Shown here: positions 1 to 4,769 of the stretch, piece by piece | Position numbering within the stretch: position 1 is the stretch's first letter | Layout: every line of letters starts with the position of its first letter | Origin: Halobacteriales archaeon SW_9_67_25 | Lineage (GTDB): Archaea > Halobacteriota > Halobacteria > Halobacteriales > Haloarculaceae | DNA: 13,078 nt | Reading direction: 5' to 3' | Assembly: GCA_003022745.1 (NCBI GenBank) | Contig: PXSU01000060.1 | Location: 1 to 13,078, forward strand | Notes under the pieces: generated by a model | The model's input: only the letters and a program-made list of their open reading frames with translations | Database searches by the model: none | What the model was told of the DNA's origin: nothing | Position numbers and translations under genes: made by a program

Positions 1-345
1 GAGGTCATCTACCCCGAGCGGCTCGGGGCCATCGTCGCCAAGAACGCGCTCCTGGGAGGCAACATCCACGCTATCGCCGACATCGCCCGGAACCTCCAGC
101 TCGTCGAGTTGACCGTCACGCGCGCCTCGCCGGTCCGGGGCTACACCCTCGCGGAACTCGAACTCCCGGGCGAGTCCCGGTTGCTCGCGTTCGGCAAGAG
201 CGACGGGTCGCTCCGGGTGCCCGATCCCGACGACACGCTCGAGGAGGGCGACAAGCTGGTCATCCTGGCTGCCTTCGACAAGCTGGGTGACGTCCGGAGC
301 GTCGTTGTCGGCGAGACGGAGCACGCGACGGCGGGGGGGGACTGA
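1..345 (+). CDS. trkA: TrkA-type K+ uptake regulatory protein, C-terminal part (5' truncated)
   Basis: Frame 1 is open from the first base to a TGA at 343-345, so the window holds only the last 114 residues. The first ATG-like start inside (near 109) falls in the middle of the domain and is not the real start. The C-terminal stretch, from about EL-TVTRASPVRGYTLAEL to the end, looks like an RCK_C/TrkA-C domain. Characteristic pieces are the 'G-YTLAEL-LP' turn, a 'D-TLEEGDKLVILA' segment and a closing beta strand. In this family the C-terminal domain binds a small ligand and, with an N-terminal NAD-binding Rossmann domain, gates Trk/Ktr potassium transporters at the inner membrane face. The NAD-binding half lies outside the window. 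An Lrp-type sensor gene follows after 2 nt, so the two are probably co-transcribed. Confidence 0.8.
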   Translation, partial: EVIYPERLGAIVAKNALLGGNIHAIADIARNLQLVELTVTRASPVRGYTLAELELPGESRLLAFGKSDGSLRVPDPDDTLEEGDKLVILAAFDKLGDVRSVVVGETEHATAGGD

Positions 346-347
346 CG

Positions 348-578
348 ATGGTCCGTGCGTACGTCACCGTCAAGGCCCACACTGGGGACGCAGACACGAT
401 CCGGGACGCGATCGCGGCCGTCGAGGGGGTCGAGCGTGCCCACATCGTCGCCGGCGACATCGACCTCATCGCCGTCGTCGACGTCGACTCCCCCGCCGCC
501 GTCAAGGACGTCGCCGCCACCCACATCCAGAACATCGAGGGCGTCGCGGACACCCAGACTTACATCGCGATGGAGTAG
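348..578 (+). CDS. Stand-alone Lrp/AsnC ligand-binding (RAM) domain protein
   Basis: The product is 76 residues and consists of a single alpha-beta RAM domain: beta strand VRAYVTVKAHTG, helix DADTIRDAIAAVEGV, strand AHIVAGDIDLIAVVDVD, helix SPAAVKDVAATHIQNIEGV and final strand ADTQTYIAM. This is the effector-binding half of Lrp/AsnC regulators. The N-terminal helix-turn-helix is absent, so it probably does not bind DNA alone. Free-standing RAM proteins form oligomers that bind amino acids or other small effectors. The ATG at 348 lies 2 nt after the stop of the TrkA-like gene, which argues for translational coupling. A role in sensing a metabolite and tuning K+ uptake is inference from this context only. 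Confidence 0.85.
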   Translation: MVRAYVTVKAHTGDADTIRDAIAAVEGVERAHIVAGDIDLIAVVDVDSPAAVKDVAATHIQNIEGVADTQTYIAME

Positions 579-600
579 CGGCTCGCTTCGCTCGCCGTTC

Positions 601-1092
601 TCACAGCGGCGTCCCGCCGCCCTCGCCCTGGCTGGCGCGTTCGAGGAGGTCCGCCACCGGCGATTCGTACTCGTAGCCCGGGATGACCCCCTCGACGTAG
701 GTCCCTTCGGCGTACTCGACGAACGTCTTCGCGATCCCGGCAGCGCGGTCGGGATCGGTCGATTCGAACCCGTAGGTGACGAAGACGTCCTCGCCGTCCC
801 GTTCCACATCGAACCGTGCCAGTTCGACGTCCGCACGCGTGGCTTTCGGGGCGTCTTCGAGACGCCGCTGCAGGGTGTCGAACCACCCGTCAGCGACAGC
901 CTCGCCTACCTCGTCGACCGTTGTCGCCTGGATGGTGGGCACCCGGACGGTGGCCGTGTAGACCCCTCCGGCGGCGACAGTCACGCGCCCGTCGAAGGCA
1001 GTCGTGGAGACGACGAAGGCGTCGCCCTCGCGCTCGTAGGCCTCGTGGTGCTCGAATGCCCGCTCGATGGCTGCTGTGGACTCGTCGGTCAT
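601..1092 (-). CDS. DUF5813 family haloarchaeal protein
   Basis: This 163-residue protein has no known function. I recognise it as the haloarchaeal DUF5813 type from memory of the family's pattern: an N-terminal 'AIERAFEHHEAYE' helix, then 'FVVSTTAFDGRVTVAAGG-YTATVRVPTI', and a C-terminal 'G-EYESPVADLLERA'. It is soluble and acidic, with no signal peptide or membrane span. The only Met is the first residue, MTDEST, so the start at 1092 is firm even though the frame stays open upstream through the tRNA. That start lies one nucleotide after the 3' end of the tRNA-Leu gene on the same strand. There is no room for a separate promoter or Shine-Dalgarno, so its mRNA is probably released by tRNA 3' processing. 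It converges on the Lrp-type gene with a 22-nt gap. Confidence 0.8.
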   Translation of the reverse strand: MTDESTAAIERAFEHHEAYEREGDAFVVSTTAFDGRVTVAAGGVYTATVRVPTIQATTVDEVGEAVADGWFDTLQRRLEDAPKATRADVELARFDVERDGEDVFVTYGFESTDPDRAAGIAKTFVEYAEGTYVEGVIPGYEYESPVADLLERASQGEGGGTPL

Positions 1093-1093
1093 A

Positions 1094-1178
1094 TGCGAGG
1101 GCTGGGATTCGAACCCAGGGACCCCTACGGGAGCGGGTCTTAAGCCCGCCGCCTTTGGCCTGGCTCGGCCACCCTCGC
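1094..1178 (-). tRNA. tRNA-Leu (anticodon UAA)
   Basis: The 85-nt minus-strand cloverleaf has a 7-bp acceptor stem GCGAGGG/CCCTCGC and discriminator A at 1094. The anticodon stem is GCGGG/CCCGC with loop CTTAAGA, so the anticodon is UAA (complement of 1140-1142) and it reads UUA leucine codons. The variable arm is long, with a CCC...GGG stem, as expected for class II tRNA-Leu. The T arm CTGGG-TTCGAAT-CCCAG is perfect. CCA is not encoded and no intron is seen. The next base on the minus strand is T, and the ATG of the DUF5813 gene begins right after it. No clear TATA box is visible 25-30 nt upstream, where the sequence is ACCGAAAGGG-like at about 1205-1218. Confidence 0.95.
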
Positions 1179-1290
1179 CTGGCCGTACATCCGACCGGCG
1201 GGCGAATGTCCCTTTCGGTTCCGCCGACGTGTGCCAGTGCCGGTCGCCACGACGCCTGCCGACCGCCCTCCCCGCGAGTCTCCGGTAGTC

Positions 1291-1370
1291 ATACTGTCGG
1301 CTACAACTACGTGAGGATATCCGACCCCACTGGGGGTCGGAATTGCTCACGGGCTTATAGCCGACAGTAT
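1291..1370. repeat. 80-bp nested inverted repeat (MITE-like element or structured RNA)
   Basis: The outer arms are 13-bp perfect inverted repeats, ATACTGTCGGCTA (1291-1303) and TAGCCGACAGTAT (1358-1370). Inside is a second pair, GTGAG (1311-1315) and CTCAC (1346-1350). At the centre is an 8-bp hairpin CCGACCCC/GGGGTCGG (1321-1328/1333-1340) with a 4-nt loop. All three layers are in register, so the whole segment can fold into one long stem-loop. A 3-bp TCA direct repeat flanks the inner 12-bp arms (1289-1291 and 1370-1372), a possible but very weak target duplication. On the minus strand the arm reads GGCTATAAGCC, which resembles a TATA box. There is no ORF. It fills most of the gap between the tRNA and the kinase remnant. 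Confidence 0.7.
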
Positions 1371-1405
1371 CAGGGCCGACTGCCGGGTTCGTTTCTGCCG
1401 GTCCC

Positions 1406-1416
1406 GATATATTTTT
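1406..1416 (+). promoter_or_regulatory. TATA-like promoter element of the kinase remnant
   Basis: GATATATTTTT lies about 26-35 nt upstream of the ATG at 1442, in an unusually AT-rich stretch (1406-1438) for this genome. The spacing suits a leaderless or very short-leader transcript. No Shine-Dalgarno precedes the ATG, although AAAGGAAAAA is nearby. Confidence 0.5.
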
Positions 1417-1441
1417 CAGCTAGAAAGGAAAAAATAACGTC

Positions 1442-2663
1442 ATGTCTGCTCGTCGTTCTATCCATATCCTCCACGTCGACGACGAGAGACGCTTCTGTGA
1501 CCTGGTCGAGTCGCTACTCGAAGCCGAGCGGGAGTCGTTCGAGGTCGTCACCAAGACAGACCCCGGCGATGCGCTCGGGTATCTCGCGTCGAACGCGGTC
1601 GATTGCGTCGTCAGCGACATCTCCGAGCGCAAGCGACGCGAACGCGAACTCGAACAGTACGAACGGTTCGTCGAGTACTCGCCGGACTTTTTCGTGCTGC
1701 TTGAGCGGACATGACCGTTCGGTACCAGAGCCCGGTGTCACCGCTCTCGGAGTGGGACCCACAGCGGTTGACCGGCGATCACGCACTCGAGTACATTCAC
1801 GAAGACGACCAGACAGAGTGCGAGAGCAGTTCGAACAGCTCCTGTCGAATCCGGACGAGATCGCCAGCGCGGAGTACCGCGGCAAACGGGCGTTCGGCGA
1901 GTGGATGTGGGTCGAGAGCCGCGCGCAGAACTTCCTCGACGAGGAACCCATCGACGGGATACTCGCGACACTCCGGGAGGTTACCGAACGCAAGCACCGC
2001 GAGCGCGAGCTCGAGCGGCAAAACGAACGCCTCGATGAGTTCGCGGGCGTCGTCAGCCACGACCTGCAGAACCCGCTGAACGTGGTCAGCGTCCACCCCG
2101 AGATGGCCGCCGAGGAGACTGACAACGACCACGTCAGAGAAGCCATGCAGTCGCTCGACCGCATGGAACAACTCGTCGAGGACCTGTTACAGCTCGCCCG
2201 GCAGGGCCAAGCCGTGGGCGAGACGGAGCCGGTAAAGTTGCGCGACCTCGCCGAACGGTGCTGGCGGAACGTCGAAACTGCGGCGGCACGCGTCGAGATA
2301 GCGACCGACGCGACCGTCCGTGCCGACAGCCACCGCCTGCGGAGTTTGCTGGAGAACCTGTTTCACAACGCGGTTGCCCACGGCGGCGAGGACGTCACAG
2401 TCACTCTCGGAACCCTCGACGGCGGGACGGGATTCTATGTCGCCGACGACGGGGCCGGGATTCCCGCCGAGGAGCGCGAGGACATCTTCGAGAGTGGGCA
2501 CTCGACACGCAACGATGGGACCGGATTCGGCCTGGCGATAGTCGAACAGATCGCCGACGCACACGGCCGGGAGGTCCGGATCACTGACAGCGAGGCGGGT
2601 GGCGCCCGCATCGAGATTACCGGCATCGAAACGGTACGTGATCGCGAGACGGTCCCGGAGTGA
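1442..2663 (+). pseudogene. Sensor histidine kinase remnant (REC-PAS-HisKA-HATPase), frameshifted
   Basis: Three frames together make one kinase. Frame 2 (1442-1714) encodes the N-terminal half of a receiver domain with the acidic pair D13/D14 and phospho-acceptor D59 in VVSDI. It then jumps at about 1620 into the end of a PAS domain (SERKRRERELEQ), so the rest of the receiver and an intervening PAS are missing. A second PAS starts (YERFVEYSPDFFVLLER) and runs into a TGA at 1712. It continues in frame 1 (from about 1714, TVRYQSP...HEDDQ) and, after another shift at about 1811-1818, in frame 3 (VREQFEQLL onward) to a TGA at 2661-2663. The frame 3 part keeps the HisKA H box (His codon 2058-2060 in SHDLQNPLN), the N box (LLENLFHNAVAHGG), G1 (DDGAGIP) and G2 (GTGFGLAI). 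Two shifts plus a domain deletion indicate a decayed membrane-free sensor kinase. Sequencing error could explain the shifts but not the deletion. Confidence 0.8.
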
Positions 2664-2685
2664 CACGTAGCGAGCTGTGAGGATA

Positions 2686-3201
2686 TCAGTACTCGTGAAC
2701 CGTGACCGACTCGAGGGTGACCGGCGAGGTCGGCCGGTCGTTGCTGTCGGTCTCGACGTTCCCGATGGTCTCGACGACGTCCATCCCGTCGATAACCTCG
2801 CCGAAGACGGCGTGTTTGTCGTCGAGGTGGGGCTGGGCCGCCAGCGTGATGAAGAACTGAGAGCCGTTGGTGTCGGGGCCGCGGTTGGCCATCGAGACGA
2901 CGCCTTCGGAGTCGTGGCGTAACTCGGGGTGGAATTCGTCGTCGAACGTGTAGCCGGGACCGCCCCGGCCCGTGCCGGTGGGGTCGCCGGTCTGGATCAT
3001 GAAATCCTCGATGACGCGGTGAACCGAGATGTCGTCGTACAGCTGCTCCTCGATTTCTTCGCCCGTCTCGGGGTGTTCCCAGGTCTGCTCGCCGGTCGCC
3101 AGGCCGACGAAGTTCTCCACTGTCTTCGGTGCCCGCTCCGCGAAGAGTTCGATTTCGATGTCCCCTTCCGAGGTGTGCAGCGTCGCGGTCAGTTCGCTCA
3201 T
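2686..3201 (-). CDS. Cyclophilin-type peptidyl-prolyl cis-trans isomerase
   Basis: This 171-residue single-domain cyclophilin catalyses cis-trans isomerisation of X-Pro bonds and assists protein folding. The catalytic Arg is R62 in VHRVIEDFMIQTGD, together with F67, M68 and Q70. Next come the GTGRGGPGYTFDDEF loop, MANRGPDTNGSQFFIT (Q115, F116) and LDDKHAVFGEV (H130). The residue matching Trp121 of human CypA is a histidine here (PHLDDKH), as in some microbial cyclophilins with weak cyclosporin binding. No signal peptide or lipobox is seen, so it is probably cytoplasmic. I chose MSELTATLHT as the start because the domain's first strand begins there; the frame stays open upstream but the extension is Arg- and Pro-rich, unlike haloarchaeal protein. 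It ends 22 nt from the kinase remnant, which converges on it. Confidence 0.9.
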   Translation of the reverse strand: MSELTATLHTSEGDIEIELFAERAPKTVENFVGLATGEQTWEHPETGEEIEEQLYDDISVHRVIEDFMIQTGDPTGTGRGGPGYTFDDEFHPELRHDSEGVVSMANRGPDTNGSQFFITLAAQPHLDDKHAVFGEVIDGMDVVETIGNVETDSNDRPTSPVTLESVTVHEY

Positions 3202-3287
3202 GCCCGGTCGAGGTCGCGGCCGGGGAAAGACCTGATGGTTCGGCCGGCCGGGGATGCGGTCACTCGTCGGCCAGTCGTTCGTTAGTC

Positions 3288-4319
3288 TCACAGTGCGTCC
3301 GCCAACCGCTCGCCGGTCTCCAGTCCGTTCCGGAGCGCGGCGTGGAGGCGGGCCTCGCCGGTCACCCAGTCGCCCAGACAGTACAGGCCGTGTTCCCGGG
3401 CTGCCGCGAGGGGGCCTCGCTCGGGTCCGGACTCGGGGAGGGCGTACCGCCAGCCCTGGTGGTCGGTCCACCCGGGGTCGGTCAGGCGGCCGTCGCCGAT
3501 CACGTCCGCAGCGAGGCCGGCCAGGCGGTCGACGTTCTCGGCGCGCGGGTCGTCGTAGTGGGCCACCGACCACCCGTGGTTGGCCTGCACGACTAGGACG
3601 GACCCCCCGGGGACGTGCCCGCGCTTGCACTCCTCGCGGGCGATCCATCCCACCTCGTGAGCCTTGTCGGTGTTCACGAGGGCGTAGTAGGGCCGGTCCA
3701 GTTCGAACGGGTAGCCGAGGACGGCGGTCCAGATGGTCCGGTACTCGACGTCCCGGACGGCGGCTAGGAGGTCGTCCCTGACGGGGGCGTCCCACTCGGC
3801 GTCAGCGAGCAGGTCGGCAGTCTGTGGCGCCGGCGGATTGAGTGCCAGCGCGTCGAAGGGACCCCAGCGCTCGCCGTCGGCGTCGGTGACCTGCCAGGCG
3901 CCGTCGGCCCTGTGGAGCCGTTCAACGCGCGTGTTCCGGTGGACGGTCGCGTCCGTCCGGGCGAACAGCCGCTTGGCTATCTGGGTGAGGCCACGCTCGT
4001 AGGTCCACTTGTGCTCGTCGGCGTCACGCCCCTCTGAGACGGTCCCGTCGGTGTCGAAAGTGTAGATGGGCTCGGTCACCTCCACGAGGCCCCCGGTGTC
4101 CAGTATCCCGGTCAGCAGTTCGACGACGCGGTCGTCGTCGGATTTCACGTAGTTCGCGCCGTAGTCGTAGGTGACGTCACCGCGCCGGCGGGTGGCCGCA
4201 CGGCCACAGACCCCGCCGGACTTCTCCAGGACGGTGACAGTCGCGTCGGCGGCGTCCCCGAGGACGAACGCCGCAGCAGCGGTGGCTGCGCCAGCGCCCA
4301 CGAAACCGATGTGCGTCAT
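3288..4319 (-). CDS. NAD(P)/FAD-dependent oxidoreductase, renalase/amine-oxidase-like
   Basis: This 343-residue flavoprotein has an N-terminal Rossmann dinucleotide motif (IGFVGAGAATAAAA), ribose-binding E32 (VLEKS) and the GG-CGR signature (residues 35-40) of amine oxidase-fold enzymes. The C-terminus has a second FAD contact, GLYCLGDWVTGEARLHAALRNGLETGERLA. The middle (about 90-280) would be the substrate domain, including YDYGANYVK near residues 51-59, common in COG3380/renalase-like proteins. The substrate cannot be read from the sequence. I chose the start at 4319 because the Rossmann strand begins at residue 3. A weak TATA-like CCAATTAG (4345-4352) lies about 29 nt upstream, suiting a leaderless mRNA. 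It is divergent from the small membrane protein gene, and the cyclophilin gene follows 86 nt downstream on the same strand. Confidence 0.85.
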   Translation of the reverse strand: MTHIGFVGAGAATAAAAFVLGDAADATVTVLEKSGGVCGRAATRRRGDVTYDYGANYVKSDDDRVVELLTGILDTGGLVEVTEPIYTFDTDGTVSEGRDADEHKWTYERGLTQIAKRLFARTDATVHRNTRVERLHRADGAWQVTDADGERWGPFDALALNPPAPQTADLLADAEWDAPVRDDLLAAVRDVEYRTIWTAVLGYPFELDRPYYALVNTDKAHEVGWIAREECKRGHVPGGSVLVVQANHGWSVAHYDDPRAENVDRLAGLAADVIGDGRLTDPGWTDHQGWRYALPESGPERGPLAAAREHGLYCLGDWVTGEARLHAALRNGLETGERLADAL

Positions 4320-4344
4320 CACTATCCCTAGGGCGGTCGGCCCC

Positions 4345-4352
4345 CTAATTGG
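4345..4352 (-). promoter_or_regulatory. Possible TATA element of the oxidoreductase gene
   Basis: The minus strand reads CCAATTAG, centred about 29 nt upstream of the ATG at 4319, in an otherwise GC-rich divergent intergenic region (4320-4478). It is a weak match to an archaeal TATA box, supported mainly by position. Confidence 0.35.
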
Positions 4353-4448
4353 CTCGGTTCGACGGGAGGCGCGGCGCGCACCCGGGTGGTGCGACGAGCG
4401 CACCCCGGTCGGCGTGGCAAGCGCGTCCGAACGGCCCCGGACGCGGAG

Positions 4449-4454
4449 TTTAAG
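4449..4454 (+). promoter_or_regulatory. TATA element (TTTAAG) for a leaderless transcript
   Basis: TTTAAG is centred about 27 nt before the ATG at 4479, the spacing expected when transcription starts at or next to the start codon. It supports the choice of 4479 over the upstream in-frame ATG at 4386. Confidence 0.55.
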
Positions 4455-4478
4455 AACGTAGAGACCGTACTTCCCACA

Positions 4479-4739
4479 ATGGGAAGTCTCAGTAACACTC
4501 CCGGTCCAGTGGCACGTAGCGCGTTCAGGACGGGGATGCTGGCGGCGGCGATACTCGGTCTGGCCGCCATCGGAGCCCTCTACGCCGCGGGTGTCGCCGA
4601 CCTGATCATGCTCGGATATCTGGTGGTTCTCGTGTTCCCGCTGTATCTCGTCTTCGCCGCGTCGGCCATCAACGTCTGGCTCGGCTACGGGAAGGACGCG
4701 ACCGACCTCCGGCCGGTGTACCGGCCGAAGAACCCGTAG
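4479..4739 (+). CDS. Small two-helix membrane protein of unknown function
   Basis: This 86-residue protein has two hydrophobic segments, about residues 19-39 (GMLAAAILGLAAIGALYAAGV) and 43-64 (IMLGYLVVLVFPLYLVFAASAI). They are joined by a short Ala-Asp turn, so the protein is probably a hairpin in the membrane. The N-terminus (MGSLSNTPGPVARSAFR) and the C-terminus (GKDATDLRPVYRPKNP) are hydrophilic, and the Arg/Lys pattern places both ends inside by the positive-inside rule. I do not recognise a named family. The frame is open upstream to an ATG at 4386, but a TATA element at 4449-4454 points to 4479. It converges on tatCt with a 30-nt gap, which alone does not link it to Tat export. Confidence 0.7.
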   Translation: MGSLSNTPGPVARSAFRTGMLAAAILGLAAIGALYAAGVADLIMLGYLVVLVFPLYLVFAASAINVWLGYGKDATDLRPVYRPKNP

Positions 4740-4769
4740 CGCCGCCGCAGTCACCAGGTAGCGGACCGT

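Noticed and set aside
1094..1140. tRNA 3' end as an integration (att) site
   Set aside because: No second copy of the tRNA 3' segment and no integrase are seen in the window.
1093..1350. N-terminal extension of the DUF5813 frame
   Set aside because: It would translate the tRNA gene. The family pattern begins at MTDEST.
816..1815. Upstream part of the open frame that ends in the kinase (frame 3)
   Set aside because: It crosses the DUF5813 gene, the tRNA and the inverted repeat, and its peptide is Arg/Pro/Ser-rich. Only the part after about 1815 is kinase.
2677..2687. 11-base match GTGAGGATATC shared with the inner part of the 80-bp repeat (1311-1321)
   Set aside because: It does not include the repeat's arms, and matches of this length are expected by chance in a window of this size.
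3202..3795. In-frame upstream extension of the cyclophilin
   Set aside because: It lies over the oxidoreductase gene and reads as an Arg/Pro-rich shadow peptide.
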